Assembly: GCA_016782825.1 (NCBI GenBank)
Contig: JADHXT010000075.1
Coordinates: 1-11,870 of the forward strand
Length of the DNA stretch: 11,870 nucleotides
Reading direction: 5' to 3'
From: Candidatus Brocadiia bacterium
GTDB lineage: Bacteria > Planctomycetota > PUPC01 > DSUN01
The number at the start of each line of letters is the position of its first letter. Position 1 is the first letter of the stretch. This document shows, piece by piece, positions 6,060 to 11,870 of the stretch. A program made the position numbers and the translations under genes. Under the pieces are notes generated by a model. It worked only from the letters and a program-made list of their open reading frames with translations. It did not search any database and was not told the DNA's origin.

Positions 6060-7289
6060 GTGGCGAAGATTAAGAAGCTCAGGGGACGAACGGGGTGGTA
6101 CATTGACTACCGGGACCATACAGGCAGGCGGATTATCCGTAAGGCAGGCAGGACGCGGCGGGAGGCGAACCATACCCTCGGACAGATCATGGCGCGCGTT
6201 GAGGAGCAACGGCACAAGAAGAGGCATGGTGGGGAGACGAAGGTCCTCGCCCGGGACGTCGCACTGCCTAACGTTGCGAAGCAGTACCTCAGGCACGTCA
6301 AGGCTACTCATGCGGACAAGCCAAGAACACACGAATGCTACCGGGACTCGCTCGCCGATGTGCTCGCATTCCTCGCGGAGCGCGGGGTGGTGAAGGTCGG
6401 GCAGATCAGCACGCGGGCGCTGAACGAGTACCGGGAGGTCCGCATGACCGAGTCACGGACGATCCCCTACAAGCACCGTGGAGGGCAGCATGAGCGGACA
6501 CTCCCTCCGGTCGGGCCTCGGACGGTGAACCGGAACGTCGGCGCTCTGAAAACGATGCTGAACTGGGCCGCTGGAGATGGCGACCTGATCGCCGCGAACC
6601 CCATCGTGTCATACAAGCCGCTTCCTGTGAAGAAGAAGCGCAAAGTGCGCCGCGCCCTGACCAGGAAAGAGAAGCGCGTCTTGCTGGAGTCGTCGTCAGA
6701 ACCATTCCGCTCAATGTGGGCGTTGATGCTCGGGACGGGTCTTCGCAAGAACGAGTTGGTGGAACTCACCTGGGCAGATGTGGACCTCGACCGGGGAAGG
6801 CTCGTCGTGCGTTCAGAGCTCGCCAAGAACAGCGAGATGGCAGAGATCCCGCTCCGGCGCGACCTCTGGGCGCTGCTTGCGGACATGTATGAGCGGCGCG
6901 GGACGAAGCACGTCTTCGTGAACTCAATGGGTCGCCCGTGGCGGAACAACTTGCTGCTGAGGTTCTACCGATGCCTCGATGAAGCGGACATAGAGCGGAA
7001 GACTCCTGAGGGCGATGTGGACATGCACTCGCTCCGGGTCACCTATGGCACAGACCTAGTGGAGGCGGGCGTCGATCCAAAGACGTGGCAGCGACTCATG
7101 CGACACAAGAGCGCCCGCGTGGCACTGGAATTCTACGCGAAGGTGAAGGAGAGGAACCTCAGGCCCGCGGTTGAGCGGATCCCGCTTGATCTGCCAGGGT
7201 GGGAACAGACAAAGAGTGGAAACAAAGTGGAAACACCGCGGGCCGTCAAGAACGCCAAACGGCCTGCCAGGAATCATGTATCATCCTAG
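6060..7289 (+). CDS. int: Tyrosine recombinase / integrase
   Basis: A complete 409-residue phage-type integrase. Residues 1-50 form an arm-type DNA-binding domain (TGWYIDYRDHTGRRIIRKAG). A SAM-like core-binding domain spans about 68-170 (AKQYLRHVKATHADKPRTHE... ALKTMLNWAAGDG). The catalytic domain carries every expected residue: R229 in GTGLRKNELVELTW, K256 in LAKNSE, H323 and R326 in HSLR, H349 in LMRHKS and Y359 in EFYAKV. It cuts and rejoins attachment sites through a phosphotyrosine. The start is GTG at 6060 with GAGGAGA seven bases upstream, two bases after the AT-hook gene. The gene ends 18 bp from the CCA of tRNA-Asp, its probable target. The tail beyond about 380 looks unconserved. 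Its last bases form a hairpin arm. Confidence 0.95.
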   Translation: MAKIKKLRGRTGWYIDYRDHTGRRIIRKAGRTRREANHTLGQIMARVEEQRHKKRHGGETKVLARDVALPNVAKQYLRHVKATHADKPRTHECYRDSLADVLAFLAERGVVKVGQISTRALNEYREVRMTESRTIPYKHRGGQHERTLPPVGPRTVNRNVGALKTMLNWAAGDGDLIAANPIVSYKPLPVKKKRKVRRALTRKEKRVLLESSSEPFRSMWALMLGTGLRKNELVELTWADVDLDRGRLVVRSELAKNSEMAEIPLRRDLWALLADMYERRGTKHVFVNSMGRPWRNNLLLRFYRCLDEADIERKTPEGDVDMHSLRVTYGTDLVEAGVDPKTWQRLMRHKSARVALEFYAKVKERNLRPAVERIPLDLPGWEQTKSGNKVETPRAVKNAKRPARNHVSS

Positions 7290-7297
7290 CAGGCCGT
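7259..7297. terminator. Hairpin between int and tRNA-Asp, possible shared terminator
   Basis: ACGGCCTGC (7259-7267) and GCAGGCCGT (7289-7297) are perfect 9-base complements, with a further AGG/CCT inside, enclosing a 13-base loop. The structure contains the integrase stop codon and lies just beyond the tRNA 3' end. Read on the minus strand it is followed by TTT, so it may end the tRNA transcript as well as the integrase message. Confidence 0.5.
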
Positions 7298-7307
7298 GAC
7301 TTATGGT

Positions 7308-7345
7308 TGGCGAGGGCGATGGGACTCGAACCCACAACCACCAGA
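7308..7345. other. Candidate attachment (att) core in the 3' end of tRNA-Asp
   Basis: Tyrosine recombinases commonly use the T arm and 3' end of a tRNA as att core, leaving a direct repeat at the far end of the element. Here that segment directly faces the integrase. I found no second copy in this window, so the partner repeat should lie left of position 1. The right-hand limit given here is approximate. Confidence 0.5.
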
Positions 7346-7385
7346 TCGACAGTCTGGTACTCTAACCAAATTGAGCTACGCCCCC
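7308..7385 (-). tRNA. tRNA-Asp (GTC), CCA encoded
   Basis: The minus strand folds into a complete cloverleaf of 75 bases plus encoded CCA (complement of 7308-7310). Acceptor GGGGGCG pairs with CGCCCUC (one G-U); the D arm is GCUC/GAGU; the anticodon stem CCAGA/UCUGG holds the loop CUGUCGA with anticodon GUC; the T arm is GUGGG-UUCGAGU-CCCAU. The discriminator is G73, as expected for aspartate. It lies downstream of tRNA-Val on the same strand, and its 3' end faces the integrase gene. Confidence 0.96.
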
Positions 7386-7431
7386 GGGTTGCCAAAGAGG
7401 CGGCGGGTGAGGCCGGAGATGACCCACCGAC

Positions 7432-7508
7432 TGGTGGGCGATGACGGGCTCGAACCGCCGACTTCATCCTTGTAAGGGATGCGCTCTAGCCAACTGAGCT
7501 AATCGCCC
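7432..7508 (-). tRNA. tRNA-Val (TAC), CCA encoded
   Basis: The minus strand folds as 74 bases plus encoded CCA (complement of 7432-7434). Acceptor GGGCGAU/AUCGCCC is fully paired; the D arm is GCUC/GAGC; the anticodon stem CAUCC/GGAUG holds loop CUUACAA with anticodon UAC, reading valine GUA; the T arm is GGCGG-UUCGAGC-CCGUC. The discriminator is A73. It is the first gene of a Val-Asp tRNA operon, 46 bp ahead of tRNA-Asp. Confidence 0.96.
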
Positions 7509-7540
7509 ACGATGCTGAGGCACGCTCCACAAGGTTTATA

Positions 7541-7569
7541 AACATAGCATGATGACACACCCAAGTCAA
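7541..7569 (-). promoter_or_regulatory. Promoter of the tRNA-Val/tRNA-Asp operon
   Basis: On the minus strand TTGACT (7564-7569) and TATGTT (7541-7546) are separated by 17 bp, in a locally AT-rich stretch. Transcription would start near 7534, some 26 bases ahead of tRNA-Val. Confidence 0.68.
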
Positions 7570-8291
7570 ATGATTTGGGGCGTCCGCTAGGCGGTTGCGT
7601 TGTCAGGATTCCACGCAGAATCTCCTACGCCGCCGTATGTCAAGGGGCGCTGAAACCCGGCCCCCGTCCGCCGCGACCACGGATGGCACGGATGAGGAGG
7701 GACGGAGGGCCGCTCAGGAGGCCAGGAAGCCAGGAAGGGAACAGGCGGCAGCAGGCGGCAGCAAGCAGTCGGCAGTTGGCAGTCGACAGGACACCGCGAC
7801 CCTCGGCGATTCAGCATCTGGCATCTGCCATCCAGCATCCAGTCGGCAGCCTCCCATCGGCACCCGCCCGTTCCACACTCCGCATACCGGCTCTCTCCTT
7901 TTCGCGTTCTTTCGCGTGTTTCGCGGGCCTACTCCTCCGCCCGATCCTCCCGGTCAGGACTCTCCGCGTTCGGCCTTTGTCTTGCATCGTCCACTCGTCC
8001 CTCGACCCTCGACCCCCGACCCTCCGGAGGGCTGCCCGCGAAACACGCCAACGCCCGTCGAGGCGACGGCCACGCGAAAGCGGACGGAGGACGGACGCCA
8101 GAGGGAGCGGAGCGGAGAAGAGGATCACCCACGGATTACACGGATGGCACGGATGAAGAGGGGAGGGTGAGACCGGGAAGCCAGGAGAAGAGGTGATCGG
8201 CACGACGCAGGTGACATCGTCCAGCCAATGTTCGACGCCGCTCCTGGCGGCGATAGCCTCCGGCGACGACGGCGAGGCCGGGCGGGGAAGC
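7570..8291. repeat. Non-coding region made of several short-repeat families
   Basis: I find no credible gene in these 720 bp; the open frames present translate to low-complexity runs. The stretch contains: an 18-bp direct repeat CACGGATGGCACGGATGA at 7678-7695 and 8138-8155, each followed by purine-rich sequence and by GGAAGCCAGGA-like sequence; GGCAGCAGGCGGCAG and CAGTCGGCAGTTGGCAGTCG units (about 7742-7790); CATCTGGCATCTGCCATCCAG units (about 7812-7842); TTCGCG units (about 7900-7928); CTCGACCCTCGACCCCCGACC (about 8001-8021); and a 15-bp inverted repeat (7914-7928 with 8034-8048). A GC hairpin (CGCCGC/GCGGCG, 8236-8252) lies 40 bp beyond the stop of the gene to the right and could end its transcript. 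Confidence 0.7.
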
Positions 8292-9398
8292 TCAATCTAT
8301 CTCGATGTTCACGAGTTCCTCGGGCAGTTCCAGGTGCTCCCTCAGCTCCTTCTGCCGAAGCTTCTCAACGAACGTGCCCATTCTCCCCAAGCTCATCTGC
8401 CACGTCTGGCGCACGCCGGTGCTGTACTTGCGAGCGAAGAACCCCTCCACCGTAGGATACTCAACGTGAACATCGTTGTGCACGGCCCTCAGAAGGTATG
8501 CGCCGAGGGTCTGCATCTTGCTGCCGGTGGGAGCGAGGATGATCCGATGGTCGGTTGAGAACCGCCAGTAGAGCTTCACCAGCATGTCATACGTCTCAAC
8601 GTAACGGAGAGTGCTTGTGGTCAGTTCATCCTCAGGTGCGCCTTCGTCCGGAGCAAAGTGGGCTTCGTCAACGGGCCATTCCTCCCGCAGACGCCTGTGG
8701 ACATAGCGTGTAGCTTCTTCGCGCCATCGGAGTTCGTCCCGCGGGGGACGCCCGTTGATGAGGATAAGGCGCTTCGGATTGAGGACATTCACGAGTGCTT
8801 GGCAGAGGGCCTCGTTGAAGGAATCGAAAGCGATCACAACCGACGCCTGGTTCTGCATGCGGATGCTCGACAGTCGCGGCACCCGTATGACATCGTATAC
8901 CCCCGTGTGGATGAATGATGTCGGGAGATGCTGCTCCTTCAAAGCCTTCGCTGCTTCGAACTCCTCCTTGCTCGGCGCATACGCCTCCGCTTCGGCGTAC
9001 ACGATACGGCACGGCATGTTCCGCTCCCTGGCGATGTCGAGCAAGACCATGATGGCCAGGCGCGACATCCCTGACGCGTCAACACAAAGCGCGTTCACCG
9101 CCTGGCGGTCCAGGATCTCAAGGACTCGCGTGTCGAAGGTAGCCGGGTGATGGCGGTCATACTCAAGGATGGCGGTGCTCAGGCCCTTGCCCTCAAGGAT
9201 CGAGCAGACCTCCTCGAACCGGTTCGCCGCGTCCGTTGGCAAGTACCTCAACAAGATTGCAGCCGACGAACCTGGCACAGGGTCCGCGAGCATCTCGCTG
9301 AATCTGACCGCACGATCCTCGAAGCCACCGGCTACTGCAAACGCCTCTCCCTCCTGCAGCCGGAACTCCGCACAAGGCTCAAGTGTCGGCATTTCCAT
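8292..9398 (-). CDS. Duplicated Rossmann-like protein paired with the kinase-ATPase, CARF-like motif
   Basis: A 368-residue protein that I cannot assign to a named family. Two halves look alike. Half one: FAVAGGFEDRAVRFSEML (20-37), ALCVDASGMSRLAIMVLLDIA (103-123), RIVYAEAEAYAP (131-142). Half two: VVIAFDSFNEALCQALV (187-203), RIILAPTGSKMQTLGAYLL (285-303), VHVEYPTVEGFF (310-321). The PTGSKMQTLGA segment resembles the TGG-T/S-K-x-M motif of CARF nucleotide-sensing domains, but it is degenerate and the match is by eye. No nuclease, helicase or membrane motif is visible. The ATG at 9398 is preferred: it starts eight bases after the kinase-ATPase stop. A GTG at 9461 would overlap that gene by 55 bp and begin with an alanine/glutamate run. 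The pair is almost certainly one operon, so this protein is probably its sensor or effector. Confidence 0.82.
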   Translation of the reverse strand: MEMPTLEPCAEFRLQEGEAFAVAGGFEDRAVRFSEMLADPVPGSSAAILLRYLPTDAANRFEEVCSILEGKGLSTAILEYDRHHPATFDTRVLEILDRQAVNALCVDASGMSRLAIMVLLDIARERNMPCRIVYAEAEAYAPSKEEFEAAKALKEQHLPTSFIHTGVYDVIRVPRLSSIRMQNQASVVIAFDSFNEALCQALVNVLNPKRLILINGRPPRDELRWREEATRYVHRRLREEWPVDEAHFAPDEGAPEDELTTSTLRYVETYDMLVKLYWRFSTDHRIILAPTGSKMQTLGAYLLRAVHNDVHVEYPTVEGFFARKYSTGVRQTWQMSLGRMGTFVEKLRQKELREHLELPEELVNIEID

Positions 9399-9406
9399 GT
9401 CTAGCC

Positions 9407-11870
9407 CTACCAACCGAAATCCCCCTGTTTCATTCGCGGCGGCGGCCTCTTCCGCCGCCACAGCTTCGGCAGTTCGTCAGGGTAGAGCAGCAGAGTCTTG
9501 AAGTAGGAAGAGTCCATCGCTATGTTGTCTGCTTTGGAAAAGGTCAGGGTGAAGAAAGGGACCAGAAGCCGCCGAAGGTACAGCCGCGGGATGATCGCTC
9601 CCCGAATGCTCTTGCCCCGGTTGTCCCTGAGAAACACGCCGTAGCGTACGAGGTCCTCGTAGATATCCCCCGGCAGACCATCCAGCGAGAACCGGTCGAG
9701 CATCTCTATGCGGAATGCCTGTTTGGGTTCACCCTCTCTGCCCTTCCGCCCTCCCTGCCTGGTCCGGAGTTCGTGCAGCGCGATCGCCTTGAACGCATTC
9801 GCGATCTTCACGAGGTGCTTGCCCCAGGAATCGATCTTGACGTCATCTTCTCCAGAGTCGCTCCTGCTGGTCCGCGTGCAGGCTTCCAAGAGGTGGAGGA
9901 ATTCCCCTCCCGTCCGCTGGAATACCTTGTTCTGCGCATCAGCGCCTATCGGAAGCGAGACAACGTCTCCCGCCGGCAGCTCCTCGAGGAGGCTCTGGGC
10001 AATCCGCACCATGTCTCGGGTATCGCCCGACCACATGTTCACGAGTACCTCGCGCCCGTAGTAGAGGACTCGGCCGCGCCTCCTTTCGTCGGAGGCAGCC
10101 GGGTCCGTGGAGGCGCCCCGCCCTCGGATCTCGCGTGCAAGCTGAGCCCAGCTTTTCTGAAACCGACCGAGCACCCGCTCAAGGCTACACCCACGGAATC
10201 TCTCTTCCCTGTCGAGACGCCGCCGAAAGATATCGTCCAGGAATCGCTCCCGGGTCTCGTCCAGAAGATCGATCGTCACCGAGCCGAGGTCCGTGAGTTC
10301 GAAGTCGTGAGGATCGACGAGCGCCTTCCCAGAGAAGTCCTCCCGACACAGTGTCGAGGGTGCCTCTGTCGAGATCTTGAAGAAGTAGCTGTGTGACCTT
10401 CGGAAGATCACGGAGTTCAGCGAACGCTGGATTGCCTCGCCAACACGTGGCAGCGAGTAGTCGTCAACGAAGAAGTAGATCGGCCTCTGCCCTATCCAAG
10501 GCATGGCTTGCTGAATGCCGGGGATCAGTTTCCTGAGCCAGTCTGCCTCTCCCAGAGAGGCGAGCCGAGCGCAGGGACTCTTGGAGCCACGCACCTCGTC
10601 CTTCGCGCGCTCCACCTCCGATGCCAGTACACTCGCGAATCCCTCAGGGCCCGGATAGAGCACCTGAGCGCCAGTCTCAGTCCGGATGAAGTCGAAAAGC
10701 CACCTGTTGCCTGTGTCGTAGGCATTGCGGTCAGAAGAGTCGGCTTTACTCCTCGCAACTGCCGCAACGCGGATGATCTCGGACGCAAGGCACAGATGGA
10801 AGAACTGGATGACCCGACGAGCGAACCCCTCGTCGGGTCTCCGAGGGACGCTAAGCAGGAACGCATCCGACACGTCGTTCATGTTGAGGTAGAAACCCAC
10901 AAAGGAGGTCGCCCCTGCGTCCGTCAATGGCCCGACCTCGAAGGCCAGGAGAGCTGACAGCCGTCGGAACACCATCGTCTTCCCGCACCCTCGCGTCCCA
11001 GTCAGAACAGTGATGTTCCTACTAACGACATCCTCGAACCCAGGGAAGTGAGGTACGAAGAGGTCGCGCCACTCCTGCCATCTATCGCCAAGCTGCTCAG
11101 CAACCAAGTAGTCGGGGAACCGTCGGCGAAGGGGCGCCTGTGAGATGGGCGCGTACGCCCGGCTGGTCGTATCGCGGATCTCCACCAGAACATCGTCCAC
11201 GAGCGCTGCCTCGTCATCGCCGCGCTCAATGCGGGACACTTCGCGCAACCGCTTGAGGGCAGCGCCATGGCACAGGCCATCGTATATTCTCCGATCGGTC
11301 GGGCCGAGCTTCTCCCACTCAACCGACATCAGCATCCGGGCAGCAATGTCCCCGATCTGGATGAGGTCATCCTTCGGCTTGAGGGCGCCTTCGGTGAACC
11401 CAATACCGAAGTCCGTGACCATCACTTCGTAGGCACGGTCAGGCCCCAGGACCGGGTCGTGGAGAATGATGTTGCCGGCGTGCAGGTCGCCGTGGCGCAC
11501 ACCCGCACTGATGCAATCAGCGCGGAAGATAAGCAGTTCTCTGAGTATCTTGACGACGTCAGCTACTGCCAGATCGGCGCTTTTGATCCATTGCCGAAGA
11601 TTCGAACCCTCGACGAAGTCAAACACGAGGACGGCGTACGTACCAGCCCCCTCACCGCCGCCATGAGGGAAGAATGCATAGGACGGCACCGTGTTCGGCT
11701 GCTTCTCAAGCTTGCTAGCCTTGAGGATCTCCGCTTCCCAGCCAACGACCAGCTTGTTCTCAGGGACGAATTTCAGCGCACGCTCCGCGCCGAGCGCTGT
11801 GGGCTGGGCGCGGAATACGTGCCCCCTGTTCCCACTACCGCGGTAGCTCAGCACTCTATACTTGTTCTCT
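9407..11870 (-). CDS. Protein kinase - ORC/CDC6-like AAA+ ATPase fusion (5' end beyond window)
   Basis: The frame is open through the right edge; residues are numbered from an in-frame GTG at 11854, but E-N-K-Y-R precedes it in frame and fits the kinase fold, so the true start lies outside. Kinase, about 1-225: glycine loop GSGNRG (6-11), lysine in ALKFV (K28), C-helix glutamate in WEAEIL, hinge LVFDFVEGSNL, catalytic loop H121-G-D-L-H-A-G-N128, and DFG (148-150); all key residues are present, with HGD in place of HRD. ATPase, about 245-640: Walker A GTRGCGKT (286-293), Walker B IYFFVDDY (459-466), sensor-1-like FFKISTE (491-497), sensor-2-like SGDTRDMVRI (609-618). The tail (640-815) looks helical and winged-helix-like. 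This combination is typical of bacterial conflict or signalling proteins. The kinase may phosphorylate its ATPase or its partner. Confidence 0.9.
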   Translation of the reverse strand, partial: ENKYRVLSYRGSGNRGHVFRAQPTALGAERALKFVPENKLVVGWEAEILKASKLEKQPNTVPSYAFFPHGGGEGAGTYAVLVFDFVEGSNLRQWIKSADLAVADVVKILRELLIFRADCISAGVRHGDLHAGNIILHDPVLGPDRAYEVMVTDFGIGFTEGALKPKDDLIQIGDIAARMLMSVEWEKLGPTDRRIYDGLCHGAALKRLREVSRIERGDDEAALVDDVLVEIRDTTSRAYAPISQAPLRRRFPDYLVAEQLGDRWQEWRDLFVPHFPGFEDVVSRNITVLTGTRGCGKTMVFRRLSALLAFEVGPLTDAGATSFVGFYLNMNDVSDAFLLSVPRRPDEGFARRVIQFFHLCLASEIIRVAAVARSKADSSDRNAYDTGNRWLFDFIRTETGAQVLYPGPEGFASVLASEVERAKDEVRGSKSPCARLASLGEADWLRKLIPGIQQAMPWIGQRPIYFFVDDYSLPRVGEAIQRSLNSVIFRRSHSYFFKISTEAPSTLCREDFSGKALVDPHDFELTDLGSVTIDLLDETRERFLDDIFRRRLDREERFRGCSLERVLGRFQKSWAQLAREIRGRGASTDPAASDERRRGRVLYYGREVLVNMWSGDTRDMVRIAQSLLEELPAGDVVSLPIGADAQNKVFQRTGGEFLHLLEACTRTSRSDSGEDDVKIDSWGKHLVKIANAFKAIALHELRTRQGGRKGREGEPKQAFRIEMLDRFSLDGLPGDIYEDLVRYGVFLRDNRGKSIRGAIIPRLYLRRLLVPFFTLTFSKADNIAMDSSYFKTLLLYPDELPKLWRRKRPPPRMKQGDFGW

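Larger units (their letters stand above)
1..7307. mobile_element. Right-hand part of an integrative element inserted at tRNA-Asp
   Basis: The segment carries a complete tyrosine recombinase at its right end, two excisionase-like genes beside it, and an ArdC-type antirestriction gene at the left edge. The recombinase gene ends 18 bp from the encoded CCA of a tRNA-Asp gene on the opposite strand, so the tRNA 3' end faces the element, as in most tRNA-targeted islands. No conjugation, replication or phage structural gene is visible, so the element could be an integrative mobilizable or conjugative element, a satellite, or a genomic island. The left boundary and the second att copy lie outside the window. 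Element membership of the genes between 1 and about 5500 is inferred from the layout. Confidence 0.62.

Noticed and set aside
7670..8165. CRISPR array
   Set aside because: Repeat units are of several unrelated kinds, without regular length or unique spacers of constant size.
7575..8203. Overlapping frames of 130-193 codons in the repeat region
   Set aside because: All frames on both strands give repeat-derived low-complexity products such as HPCHPCNPW and ITRMARM strings, typical of non-coding simple repeats.
9383..10396. 337-codon plus-strand frame
   Set aside because: It is the antisense shadow of the kinase-ATPase C-terminal part and has no domain signal.

Overview
The window is bacterial, high-GC DNA. 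Start codons carry Shine-Dalgarno-type sequences, several promoters look sigma70-like, and both tRNA genes encode their own CCA ends. The intergenic simple repeats around 7.6-8.2 kb resemble those seen in several environmental phyla (for example Planctomycetota, Verrucomicrobiota, Armatimonadota). I cannot name the organism.

Positions 1-7307 look like the right-hand part of an integrated mobile element. At its right boundary a complete tyrosine recombinase gene (6060-7289) ends 18 bp from the encoded CCA of a tRNA-Asp gene lying on the other strand. This is the usual geometry for insertion into the 3' end of a tRNA gene. Two excisionase-type helix-turn-helix genes precede the integrase, and the second has a good promoter with a palindrome just upstream. 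Further left is a divergent cluster: a DUF488 protein on the minus strand, opposite a SplB-like radical SAM enzyme and a small glutaredoxin-like protein. Next come an unrecognised 111-aa gene with a candidate operator inside its promoter, a SWIM zinc-finger protein and a DUF1444-like protein. At the left edge is a minus-strand chain of overlapping small genes (57 aa, then a 48-aa zinc ribbon) leading into an ArdC-type ssDNA-binding antirestriction protein that runs out of the window.

Positions 7308-8291 appear to be chromosomal: a tRNA-Val/tRNA-Asp operon with its own promoter, then about 700 bp of non-coding DNA built from several families of short repeats.

Positions 8292-11870 hold a tight minus-strand pair. 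The upstream gene fuses a complete protein kinase domain to an ORC/CDC6-like AAA+ ATPase and is cut by the right edge. Eight bases downstream begins a 368-aa protein with two apparently duplicated Rossmann-like halves, the second carrying a motif reminiscent of CARF sensor domains. Protein family, two-gene layout and position beside a tRNA integration hotspot all suggest a signalling or defence (conflict) system. It is the most interesting candidate in the window.
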